Below are positions 8,661-17,113 of a stretch of 64,000 nt of DNA, one piece after another (the stretch's first letter is position 1; every line of letters begins with the position of its first letter). The stretch is from CBDBFG01 sp965204765. Lineage in GTDB: Bacteria; Pseudomonadota; Alphaproteobacteria; Caedimonadales; UBA9215. A program made the translations under genes and the position numbers. The stretch spans positions 1 through 64,000 of the forward strand of contig CBDBFG010000002.1 in NCBI GenBank assembly GCA_965204765.1. Reading direction: 5' to 3'. The notes under the pieces were generated by a model. That model ran no database searches, was not told the origin of the DNA, and saw only the letters and a list, made by a program, of their open reading frames with translations.

Positions 8661-8759
8661 ATGCCAATGAGAAAAAAAGGTAAACATCAAAGACATGCTG
8701 ATCAAAGAGCAAATACTCGTCGAGTAAAAAAAGCAAAGTGTGGAAAACCTAGATCATAA
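8661..8759 (+). CDS. Very small basic protein (32 aa), possibly ribosome-associated
   Basis: ATG 8661 opens a 32-codon frame ending TAA 8757-8759. The product starts MPMRKKGKHQRHADQ and ends KKAKCGKPRS; about half the residues are Arg, Lys or His. It lies between Pus10 and an HExxH protein on the same strand, a place where archaea often keep ribosomal proteins. Composition resembles tiny RNA-binding ribosomal proteins, but I cannot match it to a named family. A second in-frame ATG two codons later is an alternative start. Confidence 0.5.
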   Translation: MPMRKKGKHQRHADQRANTRRVKKAKCGKPRS

Positions 8760-8797
8760 GAAAATCAACATTTTTACATTAAAATTTTTAATAATTA

Positions 8798-9509
8798 ATG
8801 TTGGATCCTTTAGTACGTTTTAGAGATGCATATTCCAAGGGTCTTATCCCTCAGGATGTATATGATTTGACCTTGAAACGTTTTCCAATAACTGTTGCTG
8901 GAATTAATCGAATTGAAAAAGCATCTGGAATTCAATATCCTGTAGCATATGTGGAACCTTCCCTTGTACTTTCTGCATCTGATTCAAATTCTTATGAATA
9001 TGGAATTTTATTTGCTCGAACGATTCCTGTTATGTTTGAAGAAAAATTTCAAGTAGTTATTCAAATTTCTGCCCCTTTGATTGCTTATGGATTAAAGGGT
9101 ACAATACATGCAATTTTGGCTCATGAGTTTTTACATTTTTTAGAATTAATTAGGAAAATCTCAAAAATGGAATTAATTTCTGATGAACTATCTGGTAATT
9201 TGTTTGAGAATGTGTATAGTGACGAAACTCGATTGTTTGAACCACGAGCTGTTTTTAAGGATAGGACGTTACTAAATCATATCACTAAAAAATTCCCTTC
9301 TGGTTTTCGTGATTACAAACTTGAAGATAAAGTAATAAAATTTTGGTCTGATAGAAATTTTACCAAAATCTAATATTTCTTTGGATGCTAATAATGTGAA
9401 ATTATCTGCTGAATCTTTATCAAACATTAAACTTGATCCTAAATTTCTATTAAAAATTACTGAACTGGAACAAAAAAGTTCAAAAATGCATAAGAAAAAA
9501 TTATACTAA
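8798..9509 (+). CDS. HExxH-motif hypothetical protein, probably frameshifted near its 3' end
   Basis: The first frame (8798-9373, 191 codons) encodes a soluble protein with HEFLH at residues 109-113, the zinc-metallopeptidase HExxH signature, in the context AILAHEFLHFLEL. The family is not known to me. After its stop, a second frame continues without a good start to 9509 (NNVKLSAESLSNIKL, ending KMHKKKLY) with coding-like composition. Removing one base in the AAAA run at about 9365-9368 joins them into a product of about 236 residues. A small separate ORF starting at TTG 9381 is the alternative. It is convergent with eS31. Confidence 0.6.
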
Positions 9510-9530
9510 AATAATTTATGTTAATTTTTT

Positions 9531-9716
9531 TTATTGTATAAATTCTGTGTCGCCACATTTTCCACATGTGCGTCTATCCTTATGTTCTGACATGTATACC
9601 CCTTTTCCACATCTAATACAATTTTTTCTAGTTCTGGTTACTTTATCGCCATCAACTTTGTAATATCCATAAACTTTTGGACTAGAACCTTTGTTACCTT
9701 TTTTCTCTACAGGCAT
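9531..9716 (-). CDS. Ribosomal protein eS31 (S27ae)
   Basis: A 61-residue protein with the compact zinc ribbon of archaeal S27ae: CIRCGKG near residue 38 and CGKCGDTEF near residue 52, after a basic N-terminal arm (GYYKVDGDKV). It is a small-subunit protein; the eukaryotic homologue is made as a ubiquitin fusion, the archaeal one is not. Its start codon overlaps the stop of the upstream eS24-like gene by one base (TAATG), so the two are translationally coupled. Confidence 0.9.
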   Translation of the reverse strand: MPVEKKGNKGSSPKVYGYYKVDGDKVTRTRKNCIRCGKGVYMSEHKDRRTCGKCGDTEFIQ

Positions 9717-10000
9717 TATTCTGTTTTCTCCTCTTCAGCTGGTGCTTCTGTTTTCTCCTCTTCAGCTGGTGCTTCTGTTTTCTCCTCTTCAGCTGGTGCT
9801 TCTGCTTTTTCAGCTTCAGCTATTTTTGCTTTAGTTTTTTCTAATCTTGAAAAGATTGTTGGATTGATGTGTTTCTTTGCTAAACCTTCATCCTCATAAA
9901 CATAGAATGTGCCAGTAACTTTTGACATTCCTACATGAGTTTTTAATCTCATTGGTATCACTACTTTTCCATCTAGTTTGAATTCTTTTGTAACCATGTC
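9716..10000 (-). CDS. Ribosomal protein eS24-like, C-terminal part (5' end lost at junction)
   Basis: The frame reads KVVIPMRLKTHVGMSKVTG, then FYVYEDEGLAKKH and NPTIFSRLEK, which fits the second half of eS24: the beta strand ending in a T(x)2G loop, a (V/I)Y strand and the basic end. A tail of three EAPAEEEKT repeats follows. Archaeal eS24 has roughly 45 more N-terminal residues than are present here; upstream the frame passes into bacterial sequence. No true start is visible. Neighbouring eS31 supports the call, since eS24 and eS31 are commonly paired in archaea. Confidence 0.6.
   Translation of the reverse strand, partial: DMVTKEFKLDGKVVIPMRLKTHVGMSKVTGTFYVYEDEGLAKKHINPTIFSRLEKTKAKIAEAEKAEAPAEEEKTEAPAEEEKTEAPAEEEKTE
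9720..9800. repeat. Three tandem 27-bp repeats encoding the acidic eS24 tail
   Basis: Three consecutive 27-base units, identical by eye, encode EAPAEEEKT three times on the minus strand. Perfect identity at DNA level suggests recent duplication by slippage. Acidic Ala/Glu/Pro tails occur on several archaeal ribosomal proteins. Confidence 0.85.
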
Positions 10001-10035
10001 TATTGAAACTATCAAACCTACTAAAGAATTCTTTC
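9985..10035. other. Junction between archaeal and bacterial sequence
   Basis: Left of here every gene is thaumarchaeal in type; right of here every gene is bacterial. The eS24 frame (minus) loses homology upstream of about 9997, and the LD-carboxypeptidase frame (minus, different phase) loses homology downstream of about 10,005. No integrase, att repeat, IS end or tRNA marks the site. The exact base cannot be fixed by eye; 10,000/10,001 fits both frames. A chimera made in assembly or by concatenation is the likely origin. Confidence 0.85.
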
Positions 10036-10874
10036 TTACAAGATTCGTCGATAGGAAGACTACCAAAAATAATAGCTTTTATGTCAGAAAATCTACCTGT
10101 ATCAAATAAACCATATAATATGTTTTCCAGTCGCTTGACGTCCTCCGGAGTATCTTCCAAAAATAAAATATTTTCTGACCAATCAATATTTCGCAATAAA
10201 CCACTTAGATTTCTCTGTATCACTGATAAATTTCCTCCCAAAATAGATGAATCTATCTCTGATTCATAAGCAAGTTGATTTATGGGATGAATAGTATATT
10301 GAACCTCAGTTACTGTACCTGTTATTATCTCACAAACTTTTTGCAATGATGTATGGGAACCAATTTTGGCACCAGATACCTCAGCTGTTTCAGTACAATA
10401 ATACATTGGACCATGTAAAAAATGTCCTCCTTTGATTTTATTAAACCAAATTCCTAGCAAGGTTGAATCACTAAATCCAATTAATAATTTTCTTGAAAAA
10501 TCAATATCATCAAAACTATGACTCTGTAAAGAACGAACCAATGGTTGTGTCCCGTAACCACCCCTCAAGCTCCAAATCACTGGCGATTCTAATGCCAATA
10601 CAAACAATTCCATTCTTTTTACATCTGTATTTGCATAATAGCCATATGGCACTAATTCTGCACTGGATTGCATGTCTTCTGGTAATTCTGATTCTAGTCC
10701 TAGACGTTTTACTGATTCTCTAAAAACATTAATTACTTCAAAATTCACTCTACCAGATGGAGCAATAAGAGCTACATTACAGTTGTCTTCCATTTGCCAA
10801 GGAGGTGCGGCATTAAGTATAGATAATCCAAAGAACAATATGTTTATTGAAATTAATCTGATATTACAATACAT
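10001..10874 (-). CDS. LD-carboxypeptidase (peptidase S66), 3' end lost at junction
   Basis: From ATG 10874 the frame encodes an S66 muramoyltetrapeptide carboxypeptidase, which trims the terminal D-Ala from peptidoglycan tetrapeptides. Visible are ALIAPSG near residue 36, SLRGGYGTQPLV near 104 and GFSDST near 133, which carries the nucleophilic serine, followed by GGHFLHGPM. Homology persists to about residue 291; the C-terminal PxGH segment with the catalytic histidine is missing because the frame runs into archaeal DNA. The N-terminal 22 residues are hydrophobic and look like an export signal. Presence suggests that this bacterium handles peptidoglycan. Confidence 0.8.
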
Positions 10875-11270
10875 ATTTAAATTCTCCTCTTTAAAATTAG
10901 TTTACTAATTTTCTACTTCTCACGAAAGCATGCACGGTAAGTCTATGCACATCTATTATTCTGGCTACAGCAGATATTGAAATGTTTTTGTCTGATAAAT
11001 TTCATCTCTTAATCATACCTTATTTCTTTATTAGGCCATATGACTCGTAAGCTAATAAAATTAATATTCTAAACTTAGAATGCTAATGTTACTAAATTTT
11101 GCTGATAAATAGCTAGCACTATCATTAAATTGCCAAAACAACCTAAACATAACCCACACACACAGATATCATTGCTTGTACAATTGCCTGACAATTCCTG
11201 AATCACAAATTGATAATACTCTATTTGAATAATATTAAACTTACCTATAATTAACCGTTATCTTATCGCA
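10875..11270. other. Gene-free stretch upstream of the LD-carboxypeptidase
   Basis: About 400 AT-rich bases with stops in all frames. A CACACACACA tract lies near 11155. I see no RNA gene, terminator or repeat that I can support. Confidence 0.5.
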
Positions 11271-11597
11271 TTAAAATGGCAGCTTCATACCACCTGGTAA
11301 ACCTAAACCGCCGGTAACCCCACTCATTTCATCTTCTGTTTTTTGCTGTGCTTTTGCTTTAGCATCGTTGATTGCCGCTACCACCAAATCTTCTAGCACC
11401 TCTATTTCCTCTGCATCAACTAAACTAGGGTCGATTTTTAAACTCTTTACCTCCCCTTTACAAGTCATTTGCACTTTCACCATATTACCTCCTGCACTAC
11501 CATCTACTATTATTTCATCTAGCTTTTCTTGCGCCTCTTGCATTTTCTTTTGCATAGCTTGCGCTTGTTGAAATATTTGCTGCATATTCTTCATCAT
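11271..11597 (-). CDS. ybaB: Nucleoid-associated protein YbaB/EbfC
   Basis: A 108-residue YbaB/EbfC protein: an N-terminal amphipathic helix rich in Gln and Met (QQIFQQAQAMQKKMQ), the central sheet with GNMVKVQMTCKGEV, and a Gly/Pro-rich C-terminus (GLGLPGGMKLPF). The family forms tweezer-like dimers that bind DNA. It lies 9 bases downstream of dnaX, the usual bacterial order, so the two are probably one transcript. recR, often third in this operon, is not next to it. Confidence 0.93.
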   Translation of the reverse strand: MMKNMQQIFQQAQAMQKKMQEAQEKLDEIIVDGSAGGNMVKVQMTCKGEVKSLKIDPSLVDAEEIEVLEDLVVAAINDAKAKAQQKTEDEMSGVTGGLGLPGGMKLPF

Positions 11598-11606
11598 CGT
11601 TACCTT

Positions 11607-13268
11607 TTATTCATTAGAAATTAACTTAGCATCATTTATCCCTGATTCAGGAAAAATCTCAAGAGCTGTTTTTACTAAATCTGTTTTTTTTACTTCATTT
11701 AATAATTGTTGTTTATCTTCAATCTGTTGTTCTCGTATAGTTTTAGTCTTTGCACTATCATCATTCGCTGATTCATCAAAGTGAAGAAGCCATTTATTTC
11801 CTGTCCATAACAGCAATTTTTCTTGTACTGTTTTGATAAAGTTTGGCATTAATTCTTTTTTTACAGCCAAAACCACATTATGCTTACAAGAATCAAACGC
11901 AACCACACATGTATTATTCTCTATTTGATATTTCAGTAATGGTTCCTTATGGCTATCAAACAAACGCAACAAATCATCCAACGAACTTACTGGATTATTC
12001 GTATTATGTGAGACATCATGTTGATTTATAATTTCTTTGTTTACCTTATTAGTAGCTGTATTATCTTTTACAATGACAGTTTCTTGTTGATCTGTAACGG
12101 ACTCTTCAATTACAGAGTTTTTTTTTATAACATCCTTAATTATCTCATCCGTTGTCGGTAAATTGCTAAGATAACACAAACGAATAATAATCATTTCTAG
12201 CGCTTTGCTGGAATACGATGTTTTCTGGATTTCTTCCTTACCACGCACAGTCACTTGCCATATTCTGGTTAATATTGGCATAGTTAACTTTTGCGCCATA
12301 GCAAGCAATTTTTGAACCTGATCCTCTGCTAATAGCGATTTATCTACAAAATCACTGGACATCTGCAAACGGGTTGCTTCATGAATAATATCCAATAGGT
12401 CTTGGATAAAATTATTTATATCCAAACCATTACTTGCGATATTTTCGTATAATGATAAAGCTAGCTTCACATCACCAAGAACAATAGCTGCAAAAATATC
12501 AATAACCTCGCCTTGCTTAGCATTGCCAAGCATATTAAGCACCTCTGATGCTGTAATAGTACTAGTAGAGATATTTTTCGCTTGTTCCAATAAAGACAAA
12601 CCATCACGAGCAGAACCATTAGCCGATTTTGCTAGGGCTTTTATTGCGCTATCTTCTATACTAATACCTTCTTTTTTGCATACTTGGCTTATCAAAGCAC
12701 AACTATCTATTATGCTAAATTTGCGTAGATCAAACCTGATACATCTAGAAATAATGGTGTCAGGGATTCTATTTACCTCGGTCGTGGCAAAGATAAATTT
12801 AGTATATTCTGGCGGTTGTTCTAGTGTTTTTAACAAAGCATTAAATGCCTGCTTTGTAAGCATATGTACTTCATCGATGATATGTATTTTGTAACGGGCT
12901 GATGCCGGTCTGTAGTATGATGTTTCTATAATTTGCCTGATATCATCAACACCTGTACGACTAGCAGCATCCATCTCAATAACATCAAGATGATTATCAT
13001 TCTTTATCGCTGTACAATGCTGACACTTACCACAAGGTGATATAGTCTCAGCGCCATCGCCTTTTTCCCCAACACAATTCAATGATCTTGCAATAATACG
13101 TGCGGTCGTTGTTTTACCAATACCGCGCACTCCGGTTAACAAAATAGCATGAGGAATCTGTTGCTTATTAATTGCATTACTTAGGGTAGTGACCAAACAA
13201 TCTTGACCTATTAAATCTTGAAAAGAATCTGGGCGATACTTACGTGCTAATACTTTATAATGACTCAT
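11607..13268 (-). CDS. dnaX: DNA polymerase III subunit gamma/tau
   Basis: A 553-residue clamp-loader ATPase. Walker A appears as GVRGIGKTTTARI near residue 47, the zinc module as CVGEKG...CGKCQHC around residues 65-85, Walker B as IIDEVHML and the SRC arginine-finger motif as IISRCIRF. The C-terminal third is less conserved, as is normal for tau. It loads the beta clamp, whose gene dnaN is also in this window. Start ATG 13268; the translation begins MSHYKVLARKYRP, a standard DnaX N-terminus. Confidence 0.96.
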   Translation of the reverse strand: MSHYKVLARKYRPDSFQDLIGQDCLVTTLSNAINKQQIPHAILLTGVRGIGKTTTARIIARSLNCVGEKGDGAETISPCGKCQHCTAIKNDNHLDVIEMDAASRTGVDDIRQIIETSYYRPASARYKIHIIDEVHMLTKQAFNALLKTLEQPPEYTKFIFATTEVNRIPDTIISRCIRFDLRKFSIIDSCALISQVCKKEGISIEDSAIKALAKSANGSARDGLSLLEQAKNISTSTITASEVLNMLGNAKQGEVIDIFAAIVLGDVKLALSLYENIASNGLDINNFIQDLLDIIHEATRLQMSSDFVDKSLLAEDQVQKLLAMAQKLTMPILTRIWQVTVRGKEEIQKTSYSSKALEMIIIRLCYLSNLPTTDEIIKDVIKKNSVIEESVTDQQETVIVKDNTATNKVNKEIINQHDVSHNTNNPVSSLDDLLRLFDSHKEPLLKYQIENNTCVVAFDSCKHNVVLAVKKELMPNFIKTVQEKLLLWTGNKWLLHFDESANDDSAKTKTIREQQIEDKQQLLNEVKKTDLVKTALEIFPESGINDAKLISNE

Positions 13269-13470
13269 AATAACTAACTTGCTTCTCCTAAATACAGCGC
13301 AGCCTTCTACCCAGCATTACCCTATATAACTGTTATTAAAAGTATAAGTTACACACTATTATTACTAAAATTCGCACGAGCATCGGGATAACACACTATA
13401 CTATGTTTTATAGCTGACGGCAAAGTTTTTCTTTGCTATATTGGCGATAAATAACGCATTAGGATCATTG

Positions 13471-13722
13471 ATGTCACAAGCAAGCAAAATAGACAATATG
13501 CCATTTGAACAAGCTATGGCAGAATTAGAGGATATAGTAAGGAAACTTGAATCTGGTGAAGCACCTCTTGAGCAAGCTATCGAGCTTTATGAACAAGGAA
13601 ACGTCCTACAAACTAGATGTGAAAAACTTTTGCAAAACGCACAACTAAAAGTAGAAGAAGTATACAAATCCAAAGATGGGAAAACCACCACAAAACCTTC
13701 GGAACTAGAGAATCTCTTTTAG
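13471..13722 (+). CDS. xseB: Exodeoxyribonuclease VII small subunit
   Basis: The core MPFEQAMAELEDIVRKLESG followed by LEQAIELYEQG and LQNAQLKVEEV is the XseB signature, a small helical-hairpin protein that partners XseA in degrading single-stranded DNA. I take ATG 13471, preceded by AGGA at 13461-13464, giving 83 residues; an upstream TTG at 13441 would add ten residues with no family counterpart. Its last 18 bases overlap the convergent membrane-protein gene. Confidence 0.93.
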   Translation: MSQASKIDNMPFEQAMAELEDIVRKLESGEAPLEQAIELYEQGNVLQTRCEKLLQNAQLKVEEVYKSKDGKTTTKPSELENLF

Positions 13723-14754
13723 CATGCCGAGCTGTGGTATAAGTAATAAGCTAGCCACGGTTATTATAAAATAAAAAATTACAATGCACACCGTTACTCG
13801 TAAAGATTTTGCTATTGGTCTATCACCATCTAACTTAGTCACCGTATATTTGTTGTCCTGTAAAAATGCTGCATAAAGAGAATAAAGTGTTAATAAATAT
13901 AGTGGTTTTGTAACAAAGATAACCAGTAGCAGTAAAATACCGCAAATAAGAAACAACCATTGCATATTTAATAACATTACCTCGTAATGTGAATACAAAG
14001 CTATACCTGCAATGATTAACAACACAATCATAATACGGATCATTTTGAATATTAAACCAACGCTAATAATCTCTAGGTATTTGCACTTAAAAAATTTAAA
14101 CGACATACGTAATGAATCTTGTATAGAATAACCATTTAATAATGATGGCGCTACGCCTTTAACTCCGAATTTCCACGCTAATTTGACCGCCTTTATCCCG
14201 AAAGTAAGCAAGGCGCTATCTTTCTTATAATCCATCATCTTTAGCATTAAATAGTTAATTACAGTATTAATGAATTTGAATGATGACAATTCATCTGCTT
14301 TGTGCAAAGCAATACGGTAATTTTTTATTATTGAACTTTGCTGACCATTATGGCTCAAAAAACTTGTTATACCAATTGCTCCGCTTGATACACTAGAAAT
14401 GAATGATAGAACATATATTAACGGAGCATACCCAAGCATCACAGCAATTTCTAAAATACCTCTAACCGAATCATCTATAATAAGAAATTTGTCCAGGACA
14501 GCCAATAAAGTAAAAACACTAAACATTCCAAGCGCAATAATGCCAAAAATTAAAATTAAATTAAACAAATAAATCAATATAATTTCAGGGTTAATGCTTA
14601 TTTGTTTAACCCCTAATTTTAACACTGACCCTACGTTGGAAAAGCGTTGACTAAAAGAAGGTTTAGCAGTTATTTGCTGAATATCAGCTTTGTTTTGTTC
14701 TAGAAAAGTAAGGAAGTATCGTTTTGCTTGCTGTATTTGGCCAAATATCTTCAT
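13705..14754 (-). CDS. Polytopic membrane protein of unknown function
   Basis: A 349-residue protein with about six hydrophobic segments: near residues 55-80 (IILIYLFNLILIFGIIALG), 80-115, 100-125, 220-245, 250-280 and 315-345. The N-terminal 40 residues are soluble and rich in Gln and Lys. A central soluble portion contains SYQ-like amphipathic segments (NGYSIQDSLRMSFKFFK). It may resemble bacterial DUF-type integral membrane proteins with an EI24-like arrangement, but I cannot assign a family. It faces xseB tail to tail with an 18-base overlap. Confidence 0.6.
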   Translation of the reverse strand: MKIFGQIQQAKRYFLTFLEQNKADIQQITAKPSFSQRFSNVGSVLKLGVKQISINPEIILIYLFNLILIFGIIALGMFSVFTLLAVLDKFLIIDDSVRGILEIAVMLGYAPLIYVLSFISSVSSGAIGITSFLSHNGQQSSIIKNYRIALHKADELSSFKFINTVINYLMLKMMDYKKDSALLTFGIKAVKLAWKFGVKGVAPSLLNGYSIQDSLRMSFKFFKCKYLEIISVGLIFKMIRIMIVLLIIAGIALYSHYEVMLLNMQWLFLICGILLLLVIFVTKPLYLLTLYSLYAAFLQDNKYTVTKLDGDRPIAKSLRVTVCIVIFYFIITVASLLLIPQLGMLKEIL

Positions 14755-14765
14755 TTATATTATTA

Positions 14766-14924
14766 TTACAAATGAGTCAATAATCGATGATTATTTGTAC
14801 GTTGTAAAGAAGATTTTTTTTTACTAATAGTTGGTTTTTTATGCGGTACTTTCTGTTGTTTTTTGGCTACAAGATTTGTTGCTAATGAAAAAACCAACAC
14901 ATAACACATTATTATTCTAAACAT
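14766..14924 (-). CDS. Small Lys-rich exported peptide (52 aa)
   Basis: ATG 14924 opens a 52-codon frame ending at 14766. The first 20 residues (MFRIIMCYVLVFSLATNLVA) form a good signal peptide, followed by a basic tail with KKQQKVPHKKPTISKKK. GAGAG lies about seven bases before the ATG as a possible ribosome-binding site. It is upstream of, and co-directional with, the membrane-protein gene. Function unknown; the signal-peptide shape is the main support. Confidence 0.4.
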   Translation of the reverse strand: MFRIIMCYVLVFSLATNLVAKKQQKVPHKKPTISKKKSSLQRTNNHRLLTHL

Positions 14925-15232
14925 CGTTACTCTCAACTATTTACTTACCAATGTAAGATAAACAATTTAATGAAGTATTAAATATTGACAAAAAATATAT
15001 AAAATTTACCAAGATAATATAAAAATAATACTCTACTTTGGCACAACAAATAAAAGTTAAATAAACAAGACTGCTTACAACACCTTCATGCCTAACTGTT
15101 TAACATAGCTTCGATAGCTATTTATCTATAATTAATTTTGAATATTTTAGAGTATTTTATGCATTGGCAATTTATTAAAAAAATACTATGCCTCCCATAA
15201 TTAGGCTACAATTTATTTTTGCCTAAATTATA
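14925..15232. other. Gene-free stretch
   Basis: About 300 AT-rich bases between the small peptide gene and the restriction endonuclease gene, with no supported gene, RNA or repeat. Confidence 0.5.
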
Positions 15233-16072
15233 TTATTGTAATAATTGGGTTAATTTGTTTTGTAGTTGTTCGAACGTGAATATTTCTTTTTCTTTATAGT
15301 ATAACCCTGGCTTATTGCTATTTAAATTATTAGAGTATTCTATCTTATCAATAAGCTTATATTTAATATCACCATCGATTTCATTTGGAGACCAAACAAC
15401 AATAATAAAGTCTAATTTTGCCTGTTTAGCTATTAAATCCAGCACTTTCCAACGCTGCTCATCTCCTTTTCTATTTCCTTTTGGGGCAAACCATTGATTG
15501 TTGCAATGGTTTGCAACAGATTGTTTTATTGTTGTCTGAAACTCAACAAATAATTTTGACTCACCTTCATTATTCAGAAACACTCCATCTAAGTTACCCA
15601 TCCATGGATATTTACACTCATTTCTAAAATATAAGTCTAATTTTGGCATGCCTGACTCTTGCAAAGGACTTAACATTGCCATATCTCTTATCTTACCAGT
15701 TTCTCTTATAAATGCACAAAAATCATCATACCTTATCATGAATTTTAATTTATTATTTTCAAACCTATATACGTAAATTTCCTGTAACTCATAATTATAG
15801 AAAATATATCTATAATACACACCTATCTTGTCCGCAAATAATATTTTTTGCCTAAGATATGGTTCTTGTGATTCAATAATCTTTTGCAATTCTTCTGTTG
15901 TCATAGAGTGAAAATCAATGCCGGTAAAACATCTTCTGTCAAATAAACCTGTTACTGCATTATTTTTAATTGTATAACCTTCAAAATCTATAATGCGAAA
16001 ATTATTTTTTAGTAAATTATTCTTTACCCAATTTTTTTTGTTATGTCTTTCTGTACTCTCATTGAATATCAT
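15233..16072 (-). CDS. Putative type II restriction endonuclease (PD-(D/E)XQ type)
   Basis: A 279-residue soluble protein whose start overlaps the stop of a DNA methyltransferase gene by 14 bases, the typical tight M-R arrangement. The segment MGNLDGVFLNN followed by SKLFVEFQTT, near residues 155-180, has an Asp and then ExQ at the spacing of a PD-(D/E)XK nuclease centre; ExQ in place of ExK is known in BglII-like enzymes. A later basic/aromatic stretch (QWFAPKGNRKGDEQRW) could contact DNA. Restriction function is inferred from position and this motif; the recognition site is not readable. Confidence 0.6.
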   Translation of the reverse strand: MIFNESTERHNKKNWVKNNLLKNNFRIIDFEGYTIKNNAVTGLFDRRCFTGIDFHSMTTEELQKIIESQEPYLRQKILFADKIGVYYRYIFYNYELQEIYVYRFENNKLKFMIRYDDFCAFIRETGKIRDMAMLSPLQESGMPKLDLYFRNECKYPWMGNLDGVFLNNEGESKLFVEFQTTIKQSVANHCNNQWFAPKGNRKGDEQRWKVLDLIAKQAKLDFIIVVWSPNEIDGDIKYKLIDKIEYSNNLNSNKPGLYYKEKEIFTFEQLQNKLTQLLQ

Positions 16073-16964
16073 ATTGCTTCATTCTTGTTACCATTTTAGT
16101 GTAATATTCCGCATTTGATTCAAAACCTATAAAATTCCTATTCTCTAAATAAGCTGCTATCAAGAAACTACCGCTACCGCAGGCATTATCCAGAACAACA
16201 TCATTTTCTTTGGTATAAGTTCTAATCAAGTATCTACCTAACTCGATAGGCTTTTGCGTTGGGTGAATATTACCATTATTGGGATTAGCTATATTTAATA
16301 CACTAAAAGGATATCCTGTTTTATGCTGATTTGATTCTTTTTTAACCCATTGATTATAACTAGTTGTAGCTTTGTTCCCACCAGAAATTGAACCATCTAT
16401 TAACCCTTGTGGATTATAAGTGTTAAATTTATTATAAAAAATTAGAATGTCTTCATGGTTACGCAAGGGCTGTTTTTTAGCATTTAAAAAATTGGTTTTT
16501 AAACTTTTTTTCCAACACCAGCTATATTTAAACATCTTAGGGTTACTTGCTACTATCTCGGCAGTAAAAGGCTGATTAGCCGTTAATACTATTATGCCTG
16601 TATCTTTTAATACATGCATATAATGAGTCCATAATCCTTCTGTATAATTATTATTCCAAAATGCAATCGCTTGCTTTATAGATTGCCCTCTATGGTAACA
16701 ATGCAATAAATATTCATGTTTATTAAAAAATACAAATTTCTCTTTATCTTTAATCGCAATATAATCCTCTAAAGGAATAGTATTATCCCATTTATTGCGC
16801 GTGATGCCATATGGTAAATCACATAGCACCATATCAACAGAATTTTTCTGTATATTTTTCATACCCGCCAAACAATCCATATTGTATACTTTATTTATTT
16901 GCAAAAGATTGCTTGTGTTTTGATTATTGGACACAGATCCTAAACATTCATTATTTAAAGACAT
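16059..16964 (-). CDS. Site-specific DNA methyltransferase (beta-class, N6-A or N4-C)
   Basis: A 301-residue amino-methyltransferase. Catalytic motif IV is DMVLCDLPYG near residue 50 (a D-PPY variant), and the SAM-binding motif I comes last, near residues 260-285, as DNACGSGSFLIAA followed by NFIGFE. Motif IV before motif I marks the beta-like order, with the target-recognition region between them. HPTQKP near residue 230 is the usual motif before motif I. AAGG precedes the ATG. It is the first gene of a two-gene type II restriction-modification operon and should protect host DNA from the downstream nuclease. Confidence 0.88.
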   Translation of the reverse strand: MSLNNECLGSVSNNQNTSNLLQINKVYNMDCLAGMKNIQKNSVDMVLCDLPYGITRNKWDNTIPLEDYIAIKDKEKFVFFNKHEYLLHCYHRGQSIKQAIAFWNNNYTEGLWTHYMHVLKDTGIIVLTANQPFTAEIVASNPKMFKYSWCWKKSLKTNFLNAKKQPLRNHEDILIFYNKFNTYNPQGLIDGSISGGNKATTSYNQWVKKESNQHKTGYPFSVLNIANPNNGNIHPTQKPIELGRYLIRTYTKENDVVLDNACGSGSFLIAAYLENRNFIGFESNAEYYTKMVTRMKQYDIQ

Positions 16965-17113
16965 CCTTACCTTTATCCATTATATGCTGTCTGGTTATTG
17001 CTATTCTGCCATAATAGCCCCACAAACCGTAACACTCTATCAAATAATACTAATGTTTTTATTCCCAACATGGTGTTTTCAACTTATCGCCTCATAAAAT
17101 CAGTATATTGTGA

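Noticed and set aside
1..10000. Lateral transfer of archaeal genes into the bacterium
   Set aside because: The block includes archaeal core translation genes and an archaeal tRNA intron in native order with no mobility signs; a chimeric sequence explains it better.
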